NCBI RefSeq assembly: GCF_003947415.1
Contig: NZ_QHKL01000006.1
Coordinates: 186,001 to 250,000, forward strand
Length of the DNA stretch: 64,000 nucleotides
Direction of reading: 5' to 3'
Source: Amycolatopsis sp. WAC 01376
GTDB taxonomy: Bacteria > Actinomycetota > Actinomycetes > Mycobacteriales > Pseudonocardiaceae
Shown piece by piece: positions 22,922 to 31,785 of this stretch. Under the pieces are notes generated by a model. That model worked only from the letters and a program-made list of their open reading frames with translations, was not told the origin of the DNA and ran no database searches. Position 1 is the first letter of the stretch, and each line of letters starts with the position of its first letter. The translations under genes were made by a program, and so were the position numbers.

Positions 22922-25168
22922 ATGGCCAGTCCCACCACTGGAACCCCAGGCGAGACTCAGGACCCCGGCGGTCTCGGCCGCCGCCGGTTCCTGAGCTTCC
23001 TCGTCGCGGCGCCCACGCTCACGATCGCCACGAAGATCGGCATCGACGGCTTCGCGCCCGAAGAGGCCGAAGCCGTCATCCCGACTCCGCCCGGTCCTGC
23101 CGAGATCCTCGACCTCGGCGACGTCCTCATCCTTTCGAACGCCCCCACCGCCAACCTGCTCGTCCTCGAAGTCCGCGAAGACGGCAGCGTCCGCCTGGAA
23201 CTGCCCCGGACCGAGGTCGGCCAGGGCATCACCACGGCGAACGCGATGCTGGTCGCCGAGGAGATGGACCTGCCGCTCGACCGCGTCGACGTCGTGCTCT
23301 CCGACGCCCGCTCCGAACTGCTGTTCAACCAGCTGACCGGCGGTTCCAACACGATGCGTTCGCTCTACACCCCGGTGCGGATCGCGGCGGCCGCCGCGCG
23401 CGCCCGGCTGGTGGCGACGGCGGCTCGGCAATGGGGCGCCAAGGCCGATCGTCTGTCCACAAGGGACGGTGCGGTGATCGCGCCCGACGGCCGCCGCGCG
23501 GACTACGGCGCGCTGTCCAAGCCCGCCGCCCGTGCCGATCTGGGGAAGCTCACGGCGACCCCGAAGGCGGAGTCCGCGCACCGGCTCGTCGGCACGCCGC
23601 AATCGCGCAAGGACGCGCGCGCGATGGTCACCGGGCAGCTGAAGTACACGCTCGACCTGGACATCCCCGGCGCGAAACCGGCGATGGTCCGCCGCCCGCC
23701 GACGATCAACGGCACGGTCGAGAAGGTCAACAACGAGGCCGCCGTGCGCGCGATGCCCGGCATCATCGACATCGCCGTGATCAAGACCGGGGTCGCGGTG
23801 CTGGCGGAGACCTTCGGCCAGGCACTCGACGGTAAGAACGCCCTCGACGTCACCTGGAACGCCGGCACCGTCGACGGTGAGAACAACGCGACGATCAAGA
23901 AGAAGCTGCAAGCCGCGGCGCTGCCGTTCGTCGTGCCGCCGCTGCTGACCCAGTACGTCGACGGCGAATTCGATTTCGCCTTCGCCAGCCACGCGCCGCT
24001 GGAGACCAACTCCGCGGTCGCCGACGTCCGCGAGGACAGCGCGACCATCTGGTCCGGGATGAAGGTCCCGATCCTCGCGAAGCAGAACATCGCGCAGGAA
24101 CTCGGCCTGCCGGAGAACAAGGTCACCGTGCACGTCCAGCAGGCGGGCGGATCGTTCGGCCGCCGCCTGTTCTCCGACGGCGCGATCGAAGCCGCGCGGA
24201 TCTCGAAGGCGATGAAGCGGCCGGTGCGGCTGATGTGGAGCCGTATCGACGACATGCGCCACGGTCGCGCCCGCGCCGCCAGCCACCACAAGATCCGCGC
24301 CACCTTCGCGCTCGGACAGGTGCTCACCTTCGAGCACCGCGTCGCCAGCGTGGAGACCGACTGGGGTCACGGGCTCGGCGAGGTCTTGACCGCCTTCGCC
24401 GCGAAACTGCCGGTCGGTGGGAACCTGAGCTTCGCGCAGACGGTGTTCCTGTTGACGGTGAAGTCGCCGTACAACTTCGGTGTCACCACCCAGCTGCTCA
24501 ACGAGGTCCCGGTGGACTTCCACACCGGCGCGTGGCGGTCGGTGTACTCGTCGAGCACCCGTGGCGCGGAAGAGATCATGGTCGACGAGATCGCCGCGAA
24601 GCTCGGCAAGGATCCGGTGGCGTTCCGGCGGGAGTTCATCAAGAACGACCGGCAGCGTGCCGTCCTGGACAAGGTCGCCGAACTCGGCGAGTGGGGCAAG
24701 AAGATGCCCAAGGGTTTCGCGCAGGGGGTCGCCGTGCACGGCGAGTACAAGTCGTACACCGCCTGCCTGGTCGAACTCGACGGACGCGACCCGAAGAAGC
24801 CGCGCGTCACCAAGGCGACCATCGCGGTCGACGTCGGCAAGCCGATCAACCCGCGTGGCCTCGAGGCGCAGATGCTCGGCGGCCTGACCGACGGTATCTC
24901 GACCACGCTGACCGCGGGGCTGCACATCGACAAGGGCCTGCCGCTCGAGGGCAGCTACTCGCAGTTCCACTACGCGCGGCAGAAGAACTCGCCGATGGAC
25001 GTCAAGGTGTTCGTCATGCCGGAGACGGGCGAGATCGGCGGCGCAGGGGAGCTCGGCGTGCCGGCACCGGTCGGCGCGATCGGATGCGCCTACGCGCGGG
25101 CGACCGGCATCAAGCCGCGAAGCTTCCCGATCAACTTCCCGGTCGACTTCGAACCCTTCCCCCGCTGA
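22922..25168 (+). CDS. Tat-exported molybdopterin hydroxylase large subunit (IorB/aldehyde oxidase type)
   Basis: This 748-aa subunit carries the molybdenum cytosine dinucleotide cofactor of a xanthine-oxidase-family hydroxylase. The N-terminus has the twin-arginine signal G-R-R-R-F-L-S-F followed by a hydrophobic stretch, so the complex acts outside the membrane. Cofactor motifs include Q-A-G-G-S-F-G-R-R and the active-site Glu of G-G-A-G-E-L-G-V. It matches isoquinoline 1-oxidoreductase beta subunits in length. The ATG at 22922 follows a weak purine stretch. The 2Fe-2S subunit gene begins 27 bases downstream and no FAD subunit is present, which fits the two-subunit IorAB class passing electrons to a cytochrome. 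Confidence 0.9.
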   Translation: MASPTTGTPGETQDPGGLGRRRFLSFLVAAPTLTIATKIGIDGFAPEEAEAVIPTPPGPAEILDLGDVLILSNAPTANLLVLEVREDGSVRLELPRTEVGQGITTANAMLVAEEMDLPLDRVDVVLSDARSELLFNQLTGGSNTMRSLYTPVRIAAAAARARLVATAARQWGAKADRLSTRDGAVIAPDGRRADYGALSKPAARADLGKLTATPKAESAHRLVGTPQSRKDARAMVTGQLKYTLDLDIPGAKPAMVRRPPTINGTVEKVNNEAAVRAMPGIIDIAVIKTGVAVLAETFGQALDGKNALDVTWNAGTVDGENNATIKKKLQAAALPFVVPPLLTQYVDGEFDFAFASHAPLETNSAVADVREDSATIWSGMKVPILAKQNIAQELGLPENKVTVHVQQAGGSFGRRLFSDGAIEAARISKAMKRPVRLMWSRIDDMRHGRARAASHHKIRATFALGQVLTFEHRVASVETDWGHGLGEVLTAFAAKLPVGGNLSFAQTVFLLTVKSPYNFGVTTQLLNEVPVDFHTGAWRSVYSSSTRGAEEIMVDEIAAKLGKDPVAFRREFIKNDRQRAVLDKVAELGEWGKKMPKGFAQGVAVHGEYKSYTACLVELDGRDPKKPRVTKATIAVDVGKPINPRGLEAQMLGGLTDGISTTLTAGLHIDKGLPLEGSYSQFHYARQKNSPMDVKVFVMPETGEIGGAGELGVPAPVGAIGCAYARATGIKPRSFPINFPVDFEPFPR

Positions 25169-25194
25169 CTTTCCTTCCCCGCCAAGGAGTTCCG

Positions 25195-25650
25195 ATGCCC
25201 AACTACACCTTCACGGTGAACGGGAAGACCGTCACCGTCGACGCGCCCGCGGATCTGCCCATGCTGTGGGCGCTGCGGGACAAACTCGGCGTCCGCGGCC
25301 CGAAGTACGGCTGCGGGATCAACGTCTGCAAGGCATGTACGAGTCACCTCGACGGCGAGGCGTTCAATCCGTGCGTGACGCCGGTGTCCGACTGCTCTGG
25401 CAAGGACGTCACCACCATCGAAGGTCTCGCCGACGGTGATGACCTGCATCCGGTGCAGGAGGCCTGGCTGGAACAGGACGTCGCGCAGTGCGGCTACTGT
25501 CAGCCGGGGCAGATCATGGCCGCGGTGGCGCTGCTGAAGAAGACGAAGAACCCGACCGACGCCGAGATCGACGCGATCCAGAACGTCTGCCGGTGCGGCA
25601 CCTACTTCCGGATCCGCGAAGCCATCAAGAGCGCGGCCGCGAAGATGTGA
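25195..25650 (+). CDS. (2Fe-2S) ferredoxin-like subunit of molybdenum hydroxylase (IorA type)
   Basis: This 151-aa subunit relays electrons from the molybdenum site through two 2Fe-2S clusters. The plant-ferredoxin-like cluster uses C-x4-C-x2-C near residues 38-46 plus a later Cys in F-N-P-C. The second cluster, in the helical domain, uses C-G-Y-C and C-R-C-G. It has no signal of its own and is presumably carried by the Tat signal on its partner. The ATG at 25195 has AAGGAG eight bases upstream. An 18-bp-stem terminator follows directly. Confidence 0.94.
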   Translation: MPNYTFTVNGKTVTVDAPADLPMLWALRDKLGVRGPKYGCGINVCKACTSHLDGEAFNPCVTPVSDCSGKDVTTIEGLADGDDLHPVQEAWLEQDVAQCGYCQPGQIMAAVALLKKTKNPTDAEIDAIQNVCRCGTYFRIREAIKSAAAKM

Positions 25651-25654
25651 AATC

Positions 25655-25697
25655 CCGCCGGTGCGGCGGAAATCCCGATTTTCCGCCGCACCGGCGG
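25655..25697 (+). terminator. Strong terminator hairpin closing the molybdenum hydroxylase operon
   Basis: Arms of 18 bases (25655-25672, 25680-25697) are perfectly complementary around a 7-base loop. The stem begins four bases after the stop codon of the 2Fe-2S subunit. Confidence 0.85.
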
Positions 25698-25791
25698 AGC
25701 CTTCCGGCTTCGACAGGCCCCCTCCGGGTAAGTCGTGTTAGATGACGTCCCCAGGGATTCGACGAGGAGTCCCTGCCCCCGGAGGACGTCC

Positions 25792-27033
25792 ATGCACTAC
25801 CGAACTGTGCTCCGCGAAGGCTCGGCCGCCGTCGTCGCCGAATTGGCCTTCGAGGTCGAAAAACAGCTGCCCGAGCTGATCGAGAGCACCGTCGCGCAGA
25901 TCCGCGCCGAGATGCCGGTGTACCGCGACGCGCAGTTCGTCACCCTCGCCGAACTGCGGACGTCGGTGCGGAACAACCTCGAGTTCGTCATGCGGACCCT
26001 GCGCGGCACCGAGGAACCCGACCTCACGCAGGCGCGGGCGACCGGGCGCGCACGGGCGTTGCAGGGCGCGCCGCTGCCGGAACTGCTTCGGGCCTATCGG
26101 ATCGGGCTCACCGAGGTGTGGAACCGGTTCGTCGAACTGACCGCTTCGGGCGAGCATCAGGACCTCCGCGGACTCGTCGCCGCGACGTCGGCGATCTGGG
26201 CACTCATCGACGACTACGCCGAGGCGCTGACGACGACGTACCGCGACACCACCGCCGAAGTCATGCTGGCGCACCAAAGCAGACGCTCCGCGTTGGTCGA
26301 GGCGTTGTTCGCCGGCGGCGCGGCCACCGAGGGCACGCTGTGGGACATCGCGCGGGTGCTGGAACTCTCGCTCGACGGGACCTATGTGGTCGTCGCGGCG
26401 GAGACCCCGCGCGTCGGGCACGAACCGTTGCCCCAGATCGAAAACCGGCTCCGCGACCGGCATCACGCGTCCGCCTGGCGGCTCACGCCGGACCTGCAGG
26501 TCGGGGTCGTGTCGATGCGGGATCCGTCGGCTTCGCAGCTGATCGTCGAGTTGCTGCGGGAGAACCAGATCGGCCGGATCGGGGTCAGCCCGGTGTTCAC
26601 CGGCCTCGGGAACACCTCCCGCGCGCTGCACCTCGCCAGGGTCGCGCTCTCCAGCATGCTGCCGGGCACGACGGGAATGGTGCAGTTCAACGAATCCCCG
26701 CTCGCCGGTCTCGTCGCCAGCGCGCCGGAGGCGTCGGTCCAGCTCGCGCATCACGTACTGCGGCCGATCCTCGACCTGCCCGGTGACGACCGGAACGTGC
26801 TGCTGCTGACGTTGCGGGCGTGGTTCGAATGCCAGGGCTCCACGAAACTGACGTCGGAGCGGATGTTCTGTCACCCCAACACGATCCGGCACCGGCTGAA
26901 GCGGATTTCCGAGGAACTGGGCCGTTCGCTGACCGACCCGGCCGACATCGCCGAGCTCGGCGCCGCCCTGCGCGCGCTCCACATGTTCCCGGACACCTCT
27001 CATCTGCCCTCGCCGAGGGATCCGCTGCGCTAG
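25792..27033 (+). CDS. PucR/CdaR-type helix-turn-helix regulator
   Basis: This 413-aa regulator has the layout of actinobacterial PucR-like proteins. Residues about 1-175 form a helical sensor-like domain (L-R-A-Y-R-I-G-L-T-E-V-W), residues about 185-300 resemble the GGDEF-like CdaR middle domain, and the C-terminus holds the PucR HTH (F-C-H-P-N-T-I-R-H-R-L-K-R-I). The ATG at 25792 has GGAGG six bases upstream; an earlier in-frame start lacks one. It lies just after the molybdenum hydroxylase operon, and PucR-type proteins often regulate purine or aldehyde oxidation, so control of that operon is plausible. It may form a short transcription unit with the next gene. Confidence 0.85.
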   Translation: MHYRTVLREGSAAVVAELAFEVEKQLPELIESTVAQIRAEMPVYRDAQFVTLAELRTSVRNNLEFVMRTLRGTEEPDLTQARATGRARALQGAPLPELLRAYRIGLTEVWNRFVELTASGEHQDLRGLVAATSAIWALIDDYAEALTTTYRDTTAEVMLAHQSRRSALVEALFAGGAATEGTLWDIARVLELSLDGTYVVVAAETPRVGHEPLPQIENRLRDRHHASAWRLTPDLQVGVVSMRDPSASQLIVELLRENQIGRIGVSPVFTGLGNTSRALHLARVALSSMLPGTTGMVQFNESPLAGLVASAPEASVQLAHHVLRPILDLPGDDRNVLLLTLRAWFECQGSTKLTSERMFCHPNTIRHRLKRISEELGRSLTDPADIAELGAALRALHMFPDTSHLPSPRDPLR

Positions 27034-27042
27034 GTTTCCCGC

Positions 27043-27855
27043 ATGAACGAATTCGCCATCGGCGGAGATCTGCCCGTGCACCGCCTCGGTTTCGGCGCCA
27101 TGCGCCTGCCGACCGAAGCGGGCCCCGCACGCGAGGACGCGATCGCGGTCGCCCGGCGGGCGGTCGAACTGGGCATCACGCTGATCGACACCGCGCATCT
27201 GTACGGCTGGGGAGCCAACGAGGAACTGCTCGCGGAAGCGCTGTATCCATACCCGGACGGCCTGGTGGTCACCACGAAGGCCGGCGTTTTGCGGAGCGGG
27301 GACGACTGGAAGTACGACGCACGGCCTGAATCGCTGCGGGTGCAGGTCGACGAAGGGCTGCGACGGCTGCGCGTCGAACGGATCGAGCTGCTGCAACTGC
27401 ACCGTCTCGATCCTGAGACGCCGCTGGCCGATCAGCTCGGCGCGCTGCGGGACCTGCGTGACGAGGGCAAGATCGGCCGGATCGGGCTCTCCGAGGTCAC
27501 CGTGGACGAACTCGCGCGGGCACGGGAGATCGTGGACATCGCGAGCGTGCAGAACCGCTACAGCCTCTTGGACCGCGAGTACGAAGCGGTGCTGGACGCG
27601 TGCGAGGCGGCCGGGATCGCTTTCCTGCCTTGGCGTCCGGTGCTCGGCGCCGCGACTTCCGCCACCGCCGCGATCGAGGCCGTCGCTTCGGAACTGGGCG
27701 TGACCACGGCGCAGGTCGGGCTCGCGTGGCTGCTCGCGCGGTCGCCGGTGATGGTGCCGATCCCGGGGACGGCGAACATCGCGCACCTGGAGGAGAACTT
27801 CGCCGCGGGGGACGTGAAGCTGACCGACGAGCACCTGATGCGGCTGGGGACCTGA
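27043..27855 (+). CDS. Aldo/keto reductase
   Basis: This 270-aa NADPH-dependent carbonyl reductase has the (beta/alpha)8 barrel of the AKR family. The catalytic tetrad is visible: Asp and Tyr in L-I-D-T-A-H-L-Y-G, Lys in V-T-T-K-A-G, and His in L-Q-L-H-R. The coenzyme-binding end includes P-I-P-G-T near residue 240. It is shorter than typical 300-330-aa AKRs but no conserved block is missing. It starts nine bases after the PucR-like regulator and is likely co-transcribed with it. The substrate is unknown. Confidence 0.9.
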   Translation: MNEFAIGGDLPVHRLGFGAMRLPTEAGPAREDAIAVARRAVELGITLIDTAHLYGWGANEELLAEALYPYPDGLVVTTKAGVLRSGDDWKYDARPESLRVQVDEGLRRLRVERIELLQLHRLDPETPLADQLGALRDLRDEGKIGRIGLSEVTVDELARAREIVDIASVQNRYSLLDREYEAVLDACEAAGIAFLPWRPVLGAATSATAAIEAVASELGVTTAQVGLAWLLARSPVMVPIPGTANIAHLEENFAAGDVKLTDEHLMRLGT

Positions 27856-27949
27856 GCCGCGCCATGGTGACCACGCCCAGCGGTCGGCCGACGGCCAGTA
27901 CAGGGGCGGTGGCCCGCCAGCCGACGGCGTCGCCTCGACGCGAAGCACT

Positions 27950-28282
27950 TCAGGCGGTCGGCCAGGTGAGCGTGGTGGTCGACGTGGGTATCTTGCTCGG
28001 ATCGGAGCCGGCCAGCAGGATGTGGACGTCCGATTCGGCGGAGCCCGCCGGTTGTCGATAGCAGGCGTAGATCACGGTGTGGACCGTCGCGCCGGAGGGC
28101 GCGTTCTCGCGCGCCCAGCGCAGTGCGTCGTGGACGTCGCATTCGGTGAGTTCGTATTCGACGGCGTTCCACGTGTCATGCCCGGTGTCGTCGGCGATGA
28201 CGCGCCAGAATTCGACCAGGTAGCTGGGTGCGTCGGTGCTGACGACATTCCCGGAGCCCGTGTATCCGTCGGCCACCTTCAT
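27950..28282 (-). CDS. Hypothetical protein (110 aa)
   Basis: This protein is not recognised. It is hydrophilic and soluble, with an E-F-W-R-V-I-A-D-D segment, an acidic E-Y-E-L-T-E-C-D-V-H-D stretch and a helix A-L-R-W-A-R-E-N-A. No signal peptide or membrane helix is visible. Two cysteines are present (in T-E-C-D and Y-A-C-Y). Codon third positions are G/C-rich, which supports coding. It lies downstream of a secreted four-cysteine protein gene on the same strand, 12 bases away, and the two may be co-expressed. Confidence 0.6.
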   Translation of the reverse strand: MKVADGYTGSGNVVSTDAPSYLVEFWRVIADDTGHDTWNAVEYELTECDVHDALRWARENAPSGATVHTVIYACYRQPAGSAESDVHILLAGSDPSKIPTSTTTLTWPTA

Positions 28283-28294
28283 TGCGTGAGGATG

Positions 28295-28780
28295 TCATAC
28301 CCCGCACGGAAGAGTTGCCGTCGGGCTGTCCACGACCGCGGCTTGGGGGATGCCGCGCCAGACCGCGTTCACTGAGGCCCTGCCGAACCAGACCGTGTTC
28401 CCGATGCCGTCGCAGTTGTATCCGATCTGCTTGTTTTCGACGGAGACCTGGCCGGCGTTGGTCGAGGTCGGAGCCTCACCGTGCGCGGTTGTCGTCCCGC
28501 CGATCACGGCGTACATCTGGCCGGTCAGGGAGATGGTGTCCATGATCTCGTCGCAGGTTATCTTCGGCTTGAAGCCGACGACTTTCTTGGCTCCTGAAGT
28601 GCGTAGGTAGGTGTTTCCGGTTTTGAGCTCGCAGTGCGGCGCGGGGATCGCGTTGCCGATGAGACTCGTGAAGGTGATGCCGTGAGTGGCTTCTGTAGTG
28701 GTAGCGGCAGCTCCCGGTGTGAGAAGGAGCGGGGCGAGAGCGAAAACCGCGAGAATCATCGAGTGCGTTCGATTGATCAC
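28295..28780 (-). CDS. Small secreted protein with four cysteines, function unknown
   Basis: From the GTG at 28780 the product is 161 aa with a signal peptide (residues 1-27, hydrophobic core M-I-L-A-V-F-A-L-A-P-L-L-L, cleavage after P-G-A-A-A). The mature part has four cysteines (H-C-E, T-C-D, N-C-D, P-C-G), which could form two disulfides, and is rich in Thr and Gly. The frame stays open upstream to 28900, but that extension would bury the signal peptide. The local base composition is less GC-rich than the flanks, which hints at transfer. No ribosome site stands out, so the start is uncertain. No domain family is recognised. Confidence 0.6.
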   Translation of the reverse strand: MINRTHSMILAVFALAPLLLTPGAAATTTEATHGITFTSLIGNAIPAPHCELKTGNTYLRTSGAKKVVGFKPKITCDEIMDTISLTGQMYAVIGGTTTAHGEAPTSTNAGQVSVENKQIGYNCDGIGNTVWFGRASVNAVWRGIPQAAVVDSPTATLPCGV

Positions 28781-28913
28781 GTAGTCCGACGTTACTGGGT
28801 GGATGGAGCCTGGCGAAGGTATTCCGGTGCAGATCGCGCGATAGCGTGACAACGACTTAACGACTTGCGAAATGTGTTCCGCAATATCGAAGATCGCCAT
28901 ATCGAGCCGATGA

Positions 28914-29672
28914 TCACCCGAACGTGTGGCTGGCCTTGACGGCCTCCACGAGCACCCGCCGCGAGTGCGCGACGAACTTCCCGTCGGTCTCGATCATCCG
29001 ATGGAGTTCCGCGAGCTTGTCGCGGTACTTCGCCACCTCGAAGCCCGGCACGATCCAGATCACCTTCCGCAGGAAGTGCACCACCGCGGCGAGGTCGAAG
29101 AACTCCATCCGCAGTTTCGCCGGTTCGAGCCGCTCCACCCGCAGCCCGACGGCCTCCGCCTCGATGCGCAGCACGTCGGGTGTCCAGCCGCCGTAGTCCT
29201 GCGGGCCGAGGAAGAACTCCTTCAGTTCGCGGACGGTCCCGGCGCCGATCTGTTGCGACAGGAAGATCCCGTCCGGACGCAGGACGCGCGCGATCTCCCG
29301 CCACGGGTTCGCGATCGGATGGCGGCTGCTCACCACGTCGAAGGAGTCGTCGGGGAAGGGCAACGGCGCGTCGTACTCGGCCTCGACCACTTCGCCGCCC
29401 AAGGGCGCGAGGGTCTTCCTGGCGACCTCGACGTTCGGCGGCCAGCCTTCGGTCGCGGCCAGGACCGGCGGCGGTTTCGGGATGCCCGCGAGCACCTCGC
29501 CGCCGCCGGTCTGCAGGTCGAGTCCGGCGGATGCCGCCGCCATCCGCTCACCGAGCAGCCGCGAGTATCCCCACGGCGGCCGTTCCTCCGTGGCCCGGCC
29601 TTCGAACCACGAGAAGTCCCAGCCTTCGACCGGGACGGCCTCTGCCTCGGCGAGCAGCTCTTCGAAAGTCAT
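28914..29672 (-). CDS. SAM-dependent class I methyltransferase
   Basis: This 252-aa enzyme has the Rossmann-like methyltransferase fold. Motif I is a variant, L-D-L-Q-T-G-G-G-E (residues 50-58), followed by the motif II/III region A-P-L-P-F-P-D-D-S-F-D-V-V-S-S-R-H, and a post-motif E-I-A-R-V-L-R-P-D-G. These are typical of the Methyltransf_11 group. The C-terminal 90 residues form a helical cap. The acceptor cannot be deduced. It is a single gene, with the aldo/keto reductase ending 49 bases further right on the same strand. Confidence 0.85.
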   Translation of the reverse strand: MTFEELLAEAEAVPVEGWDFSWFEGRATEERPPWGYSRLLGERMAAASAGLDLQTGGGEVLAGIPKPPPVLAATEGWPPNVEVARKTLAPLGGEVVEAEYDAPLPFPDDSFDVVSSRHPIANPWREIARVLRPDGIFLSQQIGAGTVRELKEFFLGPQDYGGWTPDVLRIEAEAVGLRVERLEPAKLRMEFFDLAAVVHFLRKVIWIVPGFEVAKYRDKLAELHRMIETDGKFVAHSRRVLVEAVKASHTFG

Positions 29673-29721
29673 GTCCGCAGTTTCGGCTCCCCGGCCGGAT
29701 GGGGCAACGCGATTTCGGGTG

Positions 29722-30756
29722 TCATCCGGCGTCGGTCGAGCGCTTCCAGAGGTTGATGTCGGCTTCGGTGGCGTAGCGGTCGATCTCGGCCAGCTCTTCG
29801 TTGGTGAAGTGCAGGTTCTTCAGCGCGCCGACGTTGTCCTCCAGCTGGGCGACGCTGCTCGCGCCGATCAGCACCGACGTCATCCGCGGGTCACGCAGGC
29901 CCCACGCGAGCGCGAGCTGCGCCAGCGTCTGCCCGCGCCGCTCGGCGATCTCGTTCAGCGCCCGGATCTTGCCGACGGTGTTCTCGGTGATCGTCTCCGG
30001 GTTGAGCGACTTCCCTTGCGCCGCACGGGAATTCTCGGGAACGCCGTCGAGGTAGCGGCTGGTAAGCAGTCCCTGCGCCAGCGGCGAGAAGGCGATGCAG
30101 CCCGCGCCTTCGGCTTCGAGCGTGTCGAGCAGTTTGTCACCTTCGAGCCACCGGTTGAACATCGAGTACGACGGCTGGTGGATCAGCAGTGGAGTGCCCA
30201 GCTCTCGCAGGAGCCGCGCGGCTTCGGCGGTCTTCTCCGACGAGTACGACGAGATACCGACGTACAGCGCGCGCCCGGAGCGGACGGCGGTGTCGAGCGC
30301 TCCGACGGTCTCTTCGAGCGGGGTCTCGGGGTCGAAGCGGTGCGAGTAGAAGATGTCGACGTAGTCCAGCCCCATCCGGCCGAGCGACTGGTCCAAAGAG
30401 GACAGCAGGTACTTGCGCGAGCCCCATTCGCCGTACGGGCCCGGCCACATGTCGTAGCCCGCTTTGGTCGAGATGACCAGTTCGTCGCGGTACGGCTTGA
30501 AGTCCGACGCCAGCAGCCTGCCGAAGTTCTCCTCGGCCGAACCGTAGGGCGGGCCGTAGTTGTTGGCGAGATCGAAATGGGTGATGCCCAGGTCGAACGC
30601 GCGCCGCGCGATGTCCCGTTGCGCGCCCAGCGGCTTGTCGTCGCCGAAGTTGTGCCACAGGCCCAGCGAGATCGCGGGCAACTTCAGGCCGCTGCGCCCG
30701 GTGCGGCGGTAGGGGATGCTCTCGTATCGGCCCTCGGCCGCGGCATAGGTGCTCAC
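29722..30756 (-). CDS. Aldo/keto reductase, L-glyceraldehyde 3-phosphate reductase type
   Basis: This 344-aa enzyme resembles YghZ/MgrA, which reduces L-glyceraldehyde 3-phosphate and methylglyoxal with NADPH. The characteristic start Y-R-R-T-G-R-S-G-L-K-L-P-A-I-S-L-G-L-W-H-N-F-G is present, together with the AKR tetrad (Asp and Tyr in F-D-L-A-N-N-Y-G-P-P-Y-G, Lys in S-T-K-A-G, His in Y-S-H-R) and the late coenzyme motif I-G-A-S-S. The G-P-Y-G-E-W-G-S-R-K-Y-L block is diagnostic for this subgroup. It starts just before the WYL regulator stop codon (10-base gap), so the two may be one operon. Confidence 0.92.
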   Translation of the reverse strand: MSTYAAAEGRYESIPYRRTGRSGLKLPAISLGLWHNFGDDKPLGAQRDIARRAFDLGITHFDLANNYGPPYGSAEENFGRLLASDFKPYRDELVISTKAGYDMWPGPYGEWGSRKYLLSSLDQSLGRMGLDYVDIFYSHRFDPETPLEETVGALDTAVRSGRALYVGISSYSSEKTAEAARLLRELGTPLLIHQPSYSMFNRWLEGDKLLDTLEAEGAGCIAFSPLAQGLLTSRYLDGVPENSRAAQGKSLNPETITENTVGKIRALNEIAERRGQTLAQLALAWGLRDPRMTSVLIGASSVAQLEDNVGALKNLHFTNEELAEIDRYATEADINLWKRSTDAG

Positions 30757-30766
30757 CGGCCCGATG

Positions 30767-31723
30767 CTAGCCCGCCGAGGCCTGTGTGAAGAGGGTGGCG
30801 ACGGCGCCCAGGTGATCTTTGAACGCCGAAGGGCTCTCGACCTCGAAGGGCGCCCCGATGGCGGCGAGGATCAGAACGGGCCAGTCGAAGGTGTCGACGT
30901 TCATCGTCAGACGGCAAGACGTCTCGTCGATCGCTTCGAGCGTGCCACCGATGTAGCGCACGGCCGCCTCGACCTGTGCCTTCGGCGCCTCGACCCGGAC
31001 CACCAGTTCGTACGTGGTCGGCCTGGCCTTGATCTGGGCCTCGACGAACTTGACCGCGTCCCCGCCGGGGATCTCTCGTGGCCGGTAGCGGGCGCCGGTG
31101 GTGCGCGGCTCACTGAGCCGGTCGACACGGAAAGTGCGCCAATCCACCCGGTCGAGGTCCCACGCCACCAGGTACCAGCGCCGTCCGAGTGAGACGAGCC
31201 GGTGCGGCTCGACCAGCCGCGCGGACTCCTCGCCGCCGCGCGCCGCGTAGTCGAACTTCAGCCGCTCGTCGTCCCGGCAGGCCTGCGCGATCACCGTCAG
31301 GCTGGCCGCGTTGACCCGGGGACCCGTGACGGCCGCCGGCGTCGTGTACGCCTGGAGTGCGTCGACACGTCTGCGCAGCCGGGGCGGCATCACCTGGACG
31401 ACCTTCGTCAGCGCCCGGACCGAGGTCTCCTCGATGCCCTCCACCGAACCGCCCGCCGCCGTCCGCAGGCCGACCGCGATCGCCACGGCCTCTTCGTCGT
31501 CCAGCAGCAGCGGCGGCATGACCGTGCCCGACCGCAGCTGGTAGCCGCCCGCGACGCCGCGGCTCGCGTTCACCGGATAGCCCAGCTCGCGCAGCCGTTC
31601 GACGTCACGCCGCAGCGTCCGCTCGCTCACCTCGAGCTTGTCGCTCAATTCGATCCCCGACCAGAAGCGGTGTGTCTGCAGCAGCGACAGCAGCCTCAGC
31701 ATCCGCGCACTCGTATTCGCCAT
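30767..31723 (-). CDS. WYL-domain transcriptional regulator
   Basis: This 318-aa regulator has an HTH_11/DeoR-like winged helix in residues 5-60 (S-E-R-T-L-R-R-D-V-E-R-L-R-E-L-G-Y-P-V) and a WYL ligand-binding domain in residues about 135-220, marked by R-L-V-S-L-G-R-R-W-Y-L-V-A-W-D. A C-terminal WCX extension completes the fold. It is divergent from a DHA2 drug exporter with 62 bp between the starts, and upstream of an aldo/keto reductase on its own strand. It may regulate either. Confidence 0.9.
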   Translation of the reverse strand: MANTSARMLRLLSLLQTHRFWSGIELSDKLEVSERTLRRDVERLRELGYPVNASRGVAGGYQLRSGTVMPPLLLDDEEAVAIAVGLRTAAGGSVEGIEETSVRALTKVVQVMPPRLRRRVDALQAYTTPAAVTGPRVNAASLTVIAQACRDDERLKFDYAARGGEESARLVEPHRLVSLGRRWYLVAWDLDRVDWRTFRVDRLSEPRTTGARYRPREIPGGDAVKFVEAQIKARPTTYELVVRVEAPKAQVEAAVRYIGGTLEAIDETSCRLTMNVDTFDWPVLILAAIGAPFEVESPSAFKDHLGAVATLFTQASAG

Positions 31724-31785
31724 GAATCCAGGTTCGCTCCGATTCCGGTCAGAAAGTGGCCGGAATTGACTTTAGCGTTGTTCCC

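Noticed and set aside
21362..24970. Very long minus-strand open frame (about 1200 codons) opposite the molybdenum hydroxylase genes
   Set aside because: It has no domain pattern, is Arg/Gly/Asp-rich and mirrors the GC-rich third positions of the genuine sigma factor and IorB genes on the other strand.
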